From positions 1 to 31,272 of IMG/VR virus record IMGVR_UViG_3300048839_001720: DNA of 31,272 bases. One strand, 5' to 3'. Origin of the DNA: a virus. A program made the position numbers and the translations under genes. The stretch's first letter is position 1. Each line of letters opens with the position of its first letter. Of this stretch, positions 1-8,949 are shown piece after piece. The notes under the pieces are model-generated. The model did not search any database, was not told where the DNA came from, and saw only the letters and a list, made by a program, of their open reading frames with translations.

Positions 1-1636
1 CAATCAACTTGATCGCTGTGCCCCCGCCTGCACCATGCCCTTGGTTAGCGTCGTTGTTCCCCGCGCCGCCGCCGCCCGTCACGAAGACCCAGGCGTAAAG
101 CAGGCCCGACGGCTTGGTGTAGGTGCCCGAAGCCGTGAACACCTGCGTCGACATGGCGATGCCGCCACCACCCGCCAGGGCGGCAATGGCCTGGGCAACG
201 CGCTCGGCGGACCAGGATCTGGGCGTGGTTGCCGTTCCGGCTTCGGCTTCGGCCTGCGACGGCAGGGGCAGCAAAGCCGCGATAGCCTGAGCTACTCGCA
301 ACGACGTCGTCGCCTTGCTGTTGTCGGTGCCGGCCTCCGCTTCCGCCTGGGAGGCGATGGGCACGTCGATGGTGCGCGTCTCGTTGCCGCCGTCGTTCTG
401 GGTGGCGAGCGCGGCGAGCCCCGTCGCCAGCAGCTTGTCCTCCAGGTGGCCGGGGGTGGTGTCGTCGGCCGAAACCTTGAGCCGGTGCGGCGCGCCGCCG
501 TCGGACAGCACGGAGCCGGAGCCGTCGGCGTAGGTCGCCATGTTTCCCGCCGTCGCGGAGCCCGGCCCGGTCACGTCGCCGGTTCCCGGCGGGCCTTGCT
601 CACCCTGGATGCCCTGTTCGCCTTGCGGCCCGGTCGCGCCCGTGGCGCCCTGGGTCCCGGCCACCCGGATGGTCCAGTCGGCATGGGTGCCGGAGCCGCC
701 AACGTTGGTCACGTTCACCGCCAAGTCGGTGCCCGAATAGGCCGTGACCTGGCCGTGCAGGTAGTTGGCCGGATCGGCGTCGGAGGTGAGGAGGAGCCAG
801 GTTCCGGCCTCGAAGAACTTGCCCGACTGCGTGGTGAAGGCCTTGGAGCCCGTCCCAACCGCGACGCTGGACGTGCTGGTGCCGGACAGCTTGGCCGCCG
901 CCGCTTCGGCCGCCGCCTGGGCGGCTTCCGCGTTCGTCTCCGCCGTCTCAGCAGCGGTCTGCGCGGCCTCCGCTGCGGTCTGCGCCGTCTCGGCTAGACC
1001 TTGGGCCGCCTCGGCCGCCGTCTGCGCGGCCTCCGCCGCCGTGGCCGCGTTGCCGGCCGTGGTCGCGTGACCGGAGGCCGTCGAGGCGCTGGCCGCCGCC
1101 GCGACCGCCGAGGCCGCCGCGTTTGCCGCTTGATCATCATAATCGTCTGCCGATACGCCAACATTTCCGTCGGCATCGAAAACCATGGCTTTGTTCGCGC
1201 GAAGGGCCGCTACCGGCAATTCCGGATCGAGCGAAACGCTGTCCGAGACCGGGAACCGAATGGCGCGGTCGTTCTCTTCCGCGACCTGTTGCAGCATCAT
1301 CGTCAGTTCATCCCAGCGCCGCTCGTGCGTTTCGTTGGGCACCTCAGACTGGTTGTTCAGGCTGTCCGGTTGCAGCAGTTCTAGCTTGCGGCGAATGGTC
1401 AGCGTCTCCCCGGACGCCGGGGCCGTAACCATGGTGACGTTGCCCCCGCCGTCGTTCCCGACGCCCGACACCGCGTAGTGGGTCGAGATGGTCTGGACCG
1501 TTTCGACGCCGTCTTCGTCGGCGAGCACCACCTCAAGATCGCCTTCATCGTAGACCTTGAAGGCATAGCCGAAGACCGTTGTCGCGCCGTTGCCGCTAAA
1601 GGGTCCGCTTCGGGTGGTCTCGCTGGAAATCGTCAT
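1..1636 (-). CDS. Tail fibre protein with T7-type N-terminal domain (C-terminus cut by window edge)
   Basis: Receptor-binding tail fibre; 545 residues are visible before the left edge. Residues 1-127 match the T7 gp17-type tail-attachment domain: an FSGNG start, a VFGYAFKVYDEGDLEV stretch, a GGxVT strand, SGETLTIRR and a WDELTMMLQQ helix. Residues 165-250 are Ala/Glu/Thr-rich heptad-like repeats (coiled coil). Residues 327-353 are collagen-like Gly-X-Y triplets. Residues 429-457 and 460-487 are two copies of a SQAEAEAGT...RVAQAIAAL repeat. A glycine-rich tip domain begins near 495 (VFTASGTYTKPSG, then GGGG). AAGGAGA precedes the ATG. The gene is last in the visible leftward late operon. Fold assignments are by family pattern; the host receptor is unknown. 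Confidence 0.9.
   Translation of the reverse strand, partial: MTISSETTRSGPFSGNGATTVFGYAFKVYDEGDLEVVLADEDGVETVQTISTHYAVSGVGNDGGGNVTMVTAPASGETLTIRRKLELLQPDSLNNQSEVPNETHERRWDELTMMLQQVAEENDRAIRFPVSDSVSLDPELPVAALRANKAMVFDADGNVGVSADDYDDQAANAAASAVAAAASASTASGHATTAGNAATAAEAAQTAAEAAQGLAETAQTAAEAAQTAAETAETNAEAAQAAAEAAAAKLSGTSTSSVAVGTGSKAFTTQSGKFFEAGTWLLLTSDADPANYLHGQVTAYSGTDLAVNVTNVGGSGTHADWTIRVAGTQGATGATGPQGEQGIQGEQGPPGTGDVTGPGSATAGNMATYADGSGSVLSDGGAPHRLKVSADDTTPGHLEDKLLATGLAALATQNDGGNETRTIDVPIASQAEAEAGTDNSKATTSLRVAQAIAALLPLPSQAEAEAGTATTPRSWSAERVAQAIAALAGGGGIAMSTQVFTASGTYTKPSGLLYAWVFVTGGGGAGNNDANQGHGAGGGTAIKLI
190..370 (-). repeat. Tandem protein repeat in the tail fibre
   Basis: Two consecutive copies, about 30 residues each, share SQAEAEAGT at the start and RVAQAIAAL at the end. 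Their middles differ (DNSKATTSL versus ATTPRSWSAE). Such repeats often join the shaft to the tip in phage fibres and can change in copy number by recombination. Boundaries are approximate. Confidence 0.75.
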
Positions 1637-1688
1637 GCGGCATCTCCTTTTCGATCACTTATCCGTCCGCCAAGGTCCCAGTTGGGTC

Positions 1689-4600
1689 TCAATCCTTACG
1701 ATAGCCAGTCACCAGGGCTTCCCAGGCGCTGAACCCGTCGGTTTCGCCTTCCTGGTGGCGCCAAAGGTAATCGACCGTCCGCCAAGCCTGCCGGGTCGGC
1801 AGGTGCCCAAGGTATCCGGTCGCCATGACGGCGGACCTGACCAAGGCGCGATCCAATTCGCCCTGCATGGCCTGCTTCGCCACATCACCCACGGTTTGCA
1901 GGGCACGGCCGGCGGGGGCGAAGCTGTAGCCGTAGTTCTTGTCGGAGAGGATGTAGGATGCGATGTCGCGGCCGATGACGAAGCCGTTCAACGAATAGAG
2001 CCCCACCGCCCTGGCCGCCTTGATGGCCTTTTCCTCCGGCTCGTCGTCGCCTTGCAGAAGGCCGTTGAGGACGATCTCGTTCAGCAGTGCCGGAGCGACG
2101 ACGATCAGCATGACTTGGCCCGTCAGGCGCGCCAGGTCGCCGGGGTCGCGGAAATCCGCTTGCTCCACCGCGTCGGCCAGCATGTTGTAGGTGACGGAGA
2201 AGTAGGAATAAAAGGCGGTGAACAGCCGCGCCGCTTCCCCGCCCCTCTGGACTTCCGCCAGATCCTTGGCGAGGCCGGATGCCTGCGTCATGCGCACAAC
2301 TGCATCGGCGTAGTCGATTGCCTTGGCCTCGTCCGCCCCGAAGTCCACCATGCCCTTGTCAAAGGCCGCCTGCCAGGTGGGCACGGAAACCAGCATGTCC
2401 ATGGCGCCGATGAAGGAGAAATAGGATTCCTTCAGCCTGTACAGGCGATCCCCCTCGCCCAGCTTGTTCAGTTGGTCGGCGATATCGCGGTCGAACAGCT
2501 TGGTGCGGTTGCGCATGAAGACGGATTTCTCGACCACTTCCGCGTGGCCCTTGCCCCACATGGCCGCGTTGCCCAGGTAGCGGGCGAAGAAATAGAGCGT
2601 CCGCGCCACCCCGAGCCGGGCCGCCGACTGCAACAAACCCAGGGGCTGGACGATGGCCGTTCGCAGCGACCAGCCCATTTCGGCCACCGAAATCCCAACC
2701 CGGATATGCCGCAATGCCCTGTCGAATTTCGTATTCGCCACGGTCCCGGCCTGACCGACGGCGGCGTCCTTAAGCCAGGGCTCCAGGCTTTTGTAGCCTT
2801 CCAGCCCCTTGGCGGCGACAATGGCTTCCTGCACCGGACGGGACCGGATGACGCGCCCCACCCGGTTGACCGCCTCGCGGTGGGTCAAATCCTGGATCAC
2901 CTTGCCCAGGTGGTCGCCCAGCACGTCCAGGGACAGCGATATTTGCCGGTCGCCGCCGGCCCCGGCGCGGGCCTTGGTGTGGCCGTGGCGGGTAGCGGCC
3001 ATGTAATGCCCGCCCTTTGTCACCGCCTTGTAGGTTTCCGCCGCTTGGTCCCGGCCGGATTCCGCCGTCAGGTCGGAATCGTAGGAGATGGGATAATACC
3101 CGCCGCGCAGGACCTGGCCGGTGGGCGTCGTGAAGGCGACGGCCTCCACCTTAGGCGGGGCGACGCCGGTAATCTTTTCTTCCAGCGCCGCAATCTTCGG
3201 CCACCATGTTTCCAGATAGTCCCAGGTCTTCTGCGCGAAGGTCCAATCCTGCACCGTCAGGCGCGCGAGAACCGCGTTCAACTGGGCTTCCGTCCAGCCG
3301 TAGCCGTCCAGCACGCGGGCGCGGTTTTCCGCGTTCCCCATGTTGAGCCCCAGGGAAATGACGCCCATCCTGGTGAAGGACTGCCCGACTTCCGGCACGA
3401 AGATGCGTTCGGCGAAGCGTCCCCGTTCCTTGGGCGTGTAGAGGTCAAGCAGGCCCTTCAGGTCGCGCGTCGCCTTCTCGCGCAGCACGAGGCCTTCGTT
3501 GGCCGCGTCGTTGATCGGCTTGTAGATGGCTTCCCAGACGGCCCCCAGATCCTGGAACCCGTCCAGTTCGCGCAGCAGGAATTCCGCCTTGCGATGCGCC
3601 GCGAAGATCACATCCGCGCCCCGCCCGAACTTCTCCATCCGGCCCGGCTCGATGGACCGGGGCTTGCCTGCCTTGTTGTGGTCCCGGATATGCTCGCCCA
3701 GGGCCTGCATTTCGGCTGCAAATGCAGCGCGGGCCGCGTCGTTGTTCTCCCGCCCGTGCTTCAGGATGGACTTGACCGTACCGGCCAGGTCGCGAAGCTG
3801 TCCCGGCGTGGCGTCCCGCCAGTCGATGGCGGTTTCTGCGGTCAGGGTTTCCGGCAGGAAGACCGCCCCCACCGTGTCGGGATCGTCGTTGATCCCGGCG
3901 GCCCAGGCGTGCAGGCCGGATGCGGGGTCGTTGCCGTCCTTCGGGCGGCCGATGGCCTGGCGGGCCGCCACCGGATCGGCGAAGTTGCCCCCCAGCCCGA
4001 AGGCGGACAACAGGGTGCGGACGTTGATCAGATGGGCGGGCGGAACGTCCCGCTTCACGGTCTTCTTGCGGAACGGCTCCAGTCGCTTGACGATGCCGTC
4101 CAGTTCGGCCTTGGCCTTGGTCATCTCCAGCACCGTGTAGTGGTGCCACAGTTCCTGAAACTTGAACTCCGCCGCCGCCCGCCAGTCCTTGCGGGCGATA
4201 GCCGCCAGCGCGTTGCGCCCGGCCCTTCGTTCGTAGCGGGCCATTTCGGCGAAGCGGGAGATTTCCCGGTAGCTTATGCCCTCGACCCGGCGCCGGGCGG
4301 CTTCCCGCACCACCTGGTGGGGGACCTTCATTGCCTCGCGGAGCGCCCTGGCATTGGCGCGGGCGGCGCGGGCGTGGATGGCTGCCTCCGGCCCCTCCGC
4401 CCTGGCGGCTGATTTTTCCGCCTGGGCCAGGCGGGCGGCCATGTCGTCGCCCCGGTCCAGGGCGGTGGCAAGGGCTTCGTCCGCGTTCACCTGGGCGCCT
4501 GGCGTGGCGGACCCTCCGGCATCGGCCACCCGGCGGGCGGCGGCGGCGTCCGTCAGGGCCGCGCCCCCCAGCTTGCGCAGATGGCGCAGTTCCATCGCCA

Positions 4601-7028
4601 GGACCTCGCCCCGGTCCATATTGTGGATGGCTTCCTGCGCCCCTTCCAGGATCGAGCCGTCGGACAGCATGTCGCCATGCCGTTCGGCCATCAGTTCGTC
4701 CGTGCGGGCCTCGATCTGCTCCTTGATGCTGGGGTACTTGGTCCGGCCGTCCTTGGTGACGGCGGTTCCCAGGATGGCTTCCATCATCGCCTCGCCCGAG
4801 GAATAGCCCCAGTCGGCGGCCACCACGTCCGGGTGTGCCCCGTCCTTGGCGTGGATGGCGCCCTTGCCCTTGCCGCCCGGCAGGGACAAGAGAACGGCAT
4901 CCCCGAAGCGTTCCACCAACCACTGGCGATTCAGCTTGACGGGCTCCACCTTGGCTTCCGGATCGCCAAGCCTTTCCCCGAAGCGCAAGAAGTGGACCAA
5001 GCGGTTGACCTTCCGGGCCATCACCTCGGCTTCCGCGTCGGCGCGGGCGGCTTCGCGCAAGGACCGCCATTCCGCCGTGCGCTTCTTCTTCTCGTCCTTC
5101 ATCAGGCGGGCCAGCAGGATTTCCCTGGCCCGCTCGTGGGCCTCCGCCGCCAGTTCCCGGTAGCGGGCATATTCGCCTTCCGTCCATCCGACTTGGGCGG
5201 CGCTCTCGAAGGCTGGCATCAGGTGTCCGGCCGCGCGGGCCTGGGCAATCTCCTCGTCGGTCGCCAGAAGCCTGTCCATCACGTCCCGGACCTCCGGCGT
5301 GATTTCCCGCCCGCCCAAGCCCATCAGGGCCCTGGCCTCCCGGTAGATGCGGGCCAGCCAATCCTTGAACTGGCGGAAGACGGATCGCAGTTCGTCGGAC
5401 GGCGCCTTGCCGTCCATCAGGTAGGCCTCCCAGGAGCGGGCGAATGTCTCGTGGTGTTCCGTCGCGATCCCTTCCGCCGACGGCGCCCCGATCATCGCCA
5501 GGATGCGCCCGAAGTCATCCTTGAAGGCCGGATCTGTATCAGGCAGGGCCGCCAGATCGCGGGCCATCTCCAGGACCAGGTGGGCGCTCTCGTGCATGAA
5601 GGTGGAGCGGTTGGCGGTCTCGAACAGGGTAATGACCGGCTTGCCGCCGCCGAAGCGGAAGGAGCCGCGCTTGATCGCGGCCGCCCCGCCGTCGGGTTGG
5701 AAGTATTCCTTCCCCAGCGCCTCGTTCGTTGGTATACTGTCACTGAAGCCAAGGATGGGCTCCCTCCCCGACGATTGTTGTTGGGCCTGGTCAAACCATC
5801 CTTGGCTTCTTTCCTTATGCCGGTAGACGATGCGCCCTTCCCGGATTGCCTTGAGCATGGCGTCGGGCCGCCAACGCGGATGCGTCGTCACGACAAGATT
5901 AGTCGAGCGGTTTTCGACGGCCGCCCGTGGATGGATCACGGTCAGAACATCTTGGCCTCGTCCGTCCTTTATCAACACCGCGAAGCGCCCGTCATCCTGC
6001 CGTGCCACCATGATCGGGTCGCGCAGCACGTCCGGCAGGCGCCGCAGGGTCTCTTCGTCGATCAGGTCCTTGTGCTTGCCAAGCAGGGTCTTGTGCGCTT
6101 CCGACTGCTTGTAGACCAAGGGCAGATCAGGCAGGCCGGCCAGCTTCAGCGCCGGAGGCGTCGGCCCCATGTCCAGCACCTCCCCGCGCCCCAGGGTCCC
6201 GGCCTTCAGGGCGTCGAGCTTGCGGGTGAACTCGACGGCGTGGCGGGGCCGCAGCGCCTGGAACACCTCCGCCCCCTCCTGCCGCCCGGCCTCGCTTTCC
6301 CGTTGCAGCAATTCGCGAATGTCGGCGTTGCTGGCCTGGGCAAGGTCGATGTCGTGTTCGGTGAGGAAACGGTCCAAGTCACGGATGGCGGCCATCCGGT
6401 CCAGGGCGGCGCGGTCCATGTTGCGTTCGGCGAAGCGCGGGCGGCCCCGGCGCTCCTCGTCGATGGCGTCCAGCAAGGCGTTGATGTCCGGCCGCTGATC
6501 GCCGGCCTCCGGGAAATATCCGGCCTCCCAGGCGCGCAGCGTGGCATCGTCCAGGTTCTGGCCGTCGTCGCGCACCAGGCGCTTGCGGAACCGCTTCTCC
6601 CGGTGCCATTGCCCCAGGTCGCGGGCCGATAGTTCCCCGCCCTGGTCCTTCAGGCCACCCGCTTCGGCCAGGAATTCCGTCAGGCTGGGACCGGTGGCCT
6701 TGGCGGCAAGGATGGGCGCCCCCGCGCGTATCGTGTCCAGCAGTTCGTCCAAGGCCGAGGTGTCGGCGGCCTGCAAGGCCTGGGGCACGTCGCGGACGAT
6801 GGCCGGCCCCCAGCGGTCCCAGAGATCGCGCACGTCGCGCCCGGATCGGGCATCGTCGAGGTTGCGGCGGGCGGCTCCGGCCAAGGCATCCAGCGTCACC
6901 GCATGGGCCGGGCCGGCAATGGTCAGGGTCCAGCCGGTGGGTTCTCCGGTGCTCGGATTGAGGACCCGCATCTCGGCGGTGTCGGAATAGGTCCAGGCGG
7001 ACAGGTCGAAGGGAGCCGGGTCGGTCAT
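1689..7028 (-). CDS. Giant polyvalent virion protein with tail-chaperone-like N-terminus
   Basis: A 1,779-residue protein in the position normally held by the tape measure. Residues 1-75 (FDLSAW, DTAEMRVLNPSTGEPTGWT, TIAGPAH) resemble small tail-assembly chaperones. Residues 115-200 (EFLAEAGGLKDQGG, WEAGYFPE, INALLDAIDEE) look like the N-terminal domain of phage polyvalent proteins. Residues 330-405 (LPDVLRDPIMV to VYRHK) resemble MuF-C/barnase-like domains. FMHESAH near 480 is an HExxH zinc-protease-type motif. Long helical regions follow. The last 400 residues contain W-S-L-R-T-A-I-V-Q, SVFMRNR and FYSYF motifs seen in large injected phage proteins, plus hydrophobic segments. The ATG overlaps the upstream TGA (TGATG); an in-frame GTG lies one codon earlier, at 7031. 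Domain names are my inference. Enzyme activity is unproven. Confidence 0.85.
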   Translation of the reverse strand: MTDPAPFDLSAWTYSDTAEMRVLNPSTGEPTGWTLTIAGPAHAVTLDALAGAARRNLDDARSGRDVRDLWDRWGPAIVRDVPQALQAADTSALDELLDTIRAGAPILAAKATGPSLTEFLAEAGGLKDQGGELSARDLGQWHREKRFRKRLVRDDGQNLDDATLRAWEAGYFPEAGDQRPDINALLDAIDEERRGRPRFAERNMDRAALDRMAAIRDLDRFLTEHDIDLAQASNADIRELLQRESEAGRQEGAEVFQALRPRHAVEFTRKLDALKAGTLGRGEVLDMGPTPPALKLAGLPDLPLVYKQSEAHKTLLGKHKDLIDEETLRRLPDVLRDPIMVARQDDGRFAVLIKDGRGQDVLTVIHPRAAVENRSTNLVVTTHPRWRPDAMLKAIREGRIVYRHKERSQGWFDQAQQQSSGREPILGFSDSIPTNEALGKEYFQPDGGAAAIKRGSFRFGGGKPVITLFETANRSTFMHESAHLVLEMARDLAALPDTDPAFKDDFGRILAMIGAPSAEGIATEHHETFARSWEAYLMDGKAPSDELRSVFRQFKDWLARIYREARALMGLGGREITPEVRDVMDRLLATDEEIAQARAAGHLMPAFESAAQVGWTEGEYARYRELAAEAHERAREILLARLMKDEKKKRTAEWRSLREAARADAEAEVMARKVNRLVHFLRFGERLGDPEAKVEPVKLNRQWLVERFGDAVLLSLPGGKGKGAIHAKDGAHPDVVAADWGYSSGEAMMEAILGTAVTKDGRTKYPSIKEQIEARTDELMAERHGDMLSDGSILEGAQEAIHNMDRGEVLAMELRHLRKLGGAALTDAAAARRVADAGGSATPGAQVNADEALATALDRGDDMAARLAQAEKSAARAEGPEAAIHARAARANARALREAMKVPHQVVREAARRRVEGISYREISRFAEMARYERRAGRNALAAIARKDWRAAAEFKFQELWHHYTVLEMTKAKAELDGIVKRLEPFRKKTVKRDVPPAHLINVRTLLSAFGLGGNFADPVAARQAIGRPKDGNDPASGLHAWAAGINDDPDTVGAVFLPETLTAETAIDWRDATPGQLRDLAGTVKSILKHGRENNDAARAAFAAEMQALGEHIRDHNKAGKPRSIEPGRMEKFGRGADVIFAAHRKAEFLLRELDGFQDLGAVWEAIYKPINDAANEGLVLREKATRDLKGLLDLYTPKERGRFAERIFVPEVGQSFTRMGVISLGLNMGNAENRARVLDGYGWTEAQLNAVLARLTVQDWTFAQKTWDYLETWWPKIAALEEKITGVAPPKVEAVAFTTPTGQVLRGGYYPISYDSDLTAESGRDQAAETYKAVTKGGHYMAATRHGHTKARAGAGGDRQISLSLDVLGDHLGKVIQDLTHREAVNRVGRVIRSRPVQEAIVAAKGLEGYKSLEPWLKDAAVGQAGTVANTKFDRALRHIRVGISVAEMGWSLRTAIVQPLGLLQSAARLGVARTLYFFARYLGNAAMWGKGHAEVVEKSVFMRNRTKLFDRDIADQLNKLGEGDRLYRLKESYFSFIGAMDMLVSVPTWQAAFDKGMVDFGADEAKAIDYADAVVRMTQASGLAKDLAEVQRGGEAARLFTAFYSYFSVTYNMLADAVEQADFRDPGDLARLTGQVMLIVVAPALLNEIVLNGLLQGDDEPEEKAIKAARAVGLYSLNGFVIGRDIASYILSDKNYGYSFAPAGRALQTVGDVAKQAMQGELDRALVRSAVMATGYLGHLPTRQAWRTVDYLWRHQEGETDGFSAWEALVTGYRKD
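5745..5809. repeat. Perfect 14-bp inverted repeat inside the polyvalent gene
   Basis: GAAGCCAAGGATGG at 5745-5758 is repeated inverted and without mismatch at 5796-5809, around a 37-bp spacer that looks more A+T-rich. It encodes residues near 410-430, a likely linker between the MuF-C-like and HExxH modules. It could be an RNA hairpin, a recombination scar at a module boundary or chance. Confidence 0.6.
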
Positions 7029-7279
7029 CACTTGGTCTCCTGGTCAGCAGGCTTGAGCACTTCATCCCCGATGGACTTGAGGGCCCACGAGAAGGCCTCT
7101 TCGGCCTTGGTGGCGGCGAGCGCCATCTCGCGGCCCTTGGGGCCGATAAGGTGAAGCATGGAGACGAAGTCCGAATGGGACTTCGCGAGGGCGAACAGAT
7201 CCTCGGCAATCTCCGGCTTCCTGGCCGTGATGGCCTGAAGGAGCGCGATCGCCGACGGACAGAGGGTGGATCCGGCCAT
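7028..7279 (-). CDS. 83-aa protein with Acb2/Tad1-like hairpin motif
   Basis: A small helical protein between the tail tube and the polyvalent gene. Its C-terminal half carries GREMALAATKAEEAFSWALK. This fits the pattern R-E-x-x-L-A-x-T-K-x-E-E-A-x-x-W-A of the Acb2/Tad1 hairpin family. Members of that family bind cyclic oligonucleotides and block CBASS or Thoeris immune signalling. The N-terminal half (LLQAITARKPEIAEDLFALAK) is predicted helical. The stop TGA overlaps the next ATG, so translation is probably coupled. The location would also suit a tail-assembly chaperone, which is the main alternative. Reality of the gene is well supported; function is inference. Confidence 0.75.
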   Translation of the reverse strand: MAGSTLCPSAIALLQAITARKPEIAEDLFALAKSHSDFVSMLHLIGPKGREMALAATKAEEAFSWALKSIGDEVLKPADQETK

Positions 7280-7292
7280 GGTTTCATCCCCC

Positions 7293-8504
7293 CTACAGGC
7301 TGCTGTCCTGGATCATCAGGGTGGTGCCGTCGTAGCCGGTGGTGTCCGGCTTGAGCAGCGCCTGGAACGGCAGGGTCTGGACGATGCCCTTTTCGCCGTC
7401 GTTCTCGGACGAGCCGCCCAGCTTGATGCGCGGCAGGAACAGCGAGACGAAGCCGGCCGGGCTGGCGGTATCGGTCATCATCAGGTGCAGTTCGAGTTCG
7501 CTTTCGGCGACGAAGTCGGAAAACAGGCCGTTGTCTTCCAGGTAGGCGGTGAGCTGGCCCGAGACCGTGGAGCGCCCCCGGAACAGGGCCGGCAAAGTGT
7601 TGGACCCCACCACCGGATCGCCGCTGACCCCCAGATCGAGGGTGAGCTGGGCTCCGGTCACCACGGCCACGTCGCTGCCGCCCAGGCGGAGGGTGCCGCC
7701 CACCGCCGCCAGCACGGCGCCGGTGCCGGCCGCCGTCGGCGTGGTGAAGTAGGGCGCGCTGGCGGCCTCCAGGGCCTGGGCATCCTTGCCGGTGAGGGAG
7801 AAGGTCACGCCCGCCATGCCGGTGGCCGGCAGGTCGAGGGCCATCCGGCCGACCACGCAGCCGATGAAGAGGCGCGAGACGTCGATGTCGGAGAAGTCAT
7901 GCTCGACGGTGAAGGAATCCGAGGTGTGGCCGGATGTCGGGATGAAGGAGACCTTGCCGACCGCTGCGCAGGTGCAGGATTCGTCGGCCACCGCATCGGT
8001 GGCCACGGCCTCGGCCACCGTCATCACCGTGGCGGTGAGCGCCGTGATGCGGAAATTGACGCCGTTGTTGGCGGTCTCGGCCAGGCTGGCGAAGCGGACG
8101 ATCTGGCCGACGCGGAAGCCGTCGTCGATCCAGGACCCGCCGCCCCCGCCGGCCCGGGTGAAGGTCTTGGTCGCGGAATCCGCGGTGATGCCGTCGCCGG
8201 CCGCCGCCGTGTAGCTGCCGCCGGCGGCGAAGTCGCGGCGCAGCGCCGCGGCCATCAGCAGGTCGTAGCCGCCGAGCGAGACCTCGCCCTTGATGTCGCC
8301 GCCCACCCGGCGGACGCCGTGCCGGTAATCCGCCACCTGGAAGTCGGCCCGGATTTCCTGACTCTGGTAGGTATCCTTCGACAGGGCCAGGCTGCTTTCG
8401 ACGCGGCGCAGGTAGCGCGAGCCGGATGCCCCGGCCGCCGTTCCCCAGGTGGTTTCCTTCTTGATGGCGAGCTTCTTGGCGACGCCGGAGGCGAAGGTCG
8501 TCAT
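7293..8504 (-). CDS. Phage tail tube (major tail) protein
   Basis: A 403-residue protein polymerising into the tail tube. The N-terminus (GVAKKLAIKKETTWGT, RRVESSLALSKDTYQSQEI, HGVRRVGGDIKGE) is the signature of the siphophage tail tube family. The remainder is Gly/Thr/Val-rich beta structure, as usual for tube proteins. GAAGGAG precedes the ATG at 8504. The reading frame stays open further upstream, but that part overlaps the tail-terminator gene in another frame and looks non-coding, so I reject the longer start. It follows the tail terminator by 13 bases, the standard order for this module. Confidence 0.88.
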   Translation of the reverse strand: MTTFASGVAKKLAIKKETTWGTAAGASGSRYLRRVESSLALSKDTYQSQEIRADFQVADYRHGVRRVGGDIKGEVSLGGYDLLMAAALRRDFAAGGSYTAAAGDGITADSATKTFTRAGGGGGSWIDDGFRVGQIVRFASLAETANNGVNFRITALTATVMTVAEAVATDAVADESCTCAAVGKVSFIPTSGHTSDSFTVEHDFSDIDVSRLFIGCVVGRMALDLPATGMAGVTFSLTGKDAQALEAASAPYFTTPTAAGTGAVLAAVGGTLRLGGSDVAVVTGAQLTLDLGVSGDPVVGSNTLPALFRGRSTVSGQLTAYLEDNGLFSDFVAESELELHLMMTDTASPAGFVSLFLPRIKLGGSSENDGEKGIVQTLPFQALLKPDTTGYDGTTLMIQDSSL

Positions 8505-8517
8505 GGCGGGTGCTCCT

Positions 8518-8949
8518 TCAGGCAAAATAGTGGAAAAGGAAAGGCACGGAGACCGTGACCTTGAACCAGTTGCCTTCTTCCTGGACGGCGGCGCCGCCAT
8601 CGACATCGGCGCCACGGCAGCGCAGGTCGGCGGCGGCATAGCCCTGGAAGACGCCGGCCAGGTCGGCGGCGATGTCGAGGGCCGTGGCGGTCCCGGAATC
8701 GGCCTTGACGTAGGCGGCGGCGAGAACGAACCCTTCCTGGCGCCAAAGGTTGTCGCCCGGACCGCCGCCGATGCCGGCGAGGAGGTTGGTGGTTCCGTGC
8801 ACCTCGCAGGATACCCAGGGCGCATTGGCGGCCGGACGGGTGAACTTCTCGTTCGGCCAACGCACGGGCACGTCGGGCCGGAGCGCCGGCCAGGCCGCCG
8901 CCAGGCGGGCTTTGAGGATCGCCTCGGCTTCCCGGAATCCGGTGCTCAT
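8518..8949 (-). CDS. Tail terminator-like protein (DUF4128/gpU type)
   Basis: A 143-residue protein expected to cap the tail tube and join it to the head. The pattern A-I-L-K-A-R-L near the start, VRWPNEKF, PWVSCEVHG, a G-rich loop then RQEGFVLAA, a long helix (ALDIAADLAGVFQG) and a closing FKVTVSVPFLF strand matches the DUF4128 tail-terminator-like family. Its ATG overlaps the preceding stop (ATGA). Position between the gp10-like neck protein and the tail tube supports the role. Confidence 0.78.
   Translation of the reverse strand: MSTGFREAEAILKARLAAAWPALRPDVPVRWPNEKFTRPAANAPWVSCEVHGTTNLLAGIGGGPGDNLWRQEGFVLAAAYVKADSGTATALDIAADLAGVFQGYAAADLRCRGADVDGGAAVQEEGNWFKVTVSVPFLFHYFA

Noticed and set aside
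1590-4412. Very long open frame on the + strand
   Set aside because: It is antisense to the polyvalent gene, lacks a ribosome site, and its product is low-complexity His/Arg/Gly/Pro-rich, as expected for a shadow frame in high-G+C DNA.
8505-8825. Upstream extension of the tail tube gene
   Set aside because: This part shadows the tail-terminator gene and is Pro/Ser/Arg-rich; the ATG at 8504 has a strong ribosome site.
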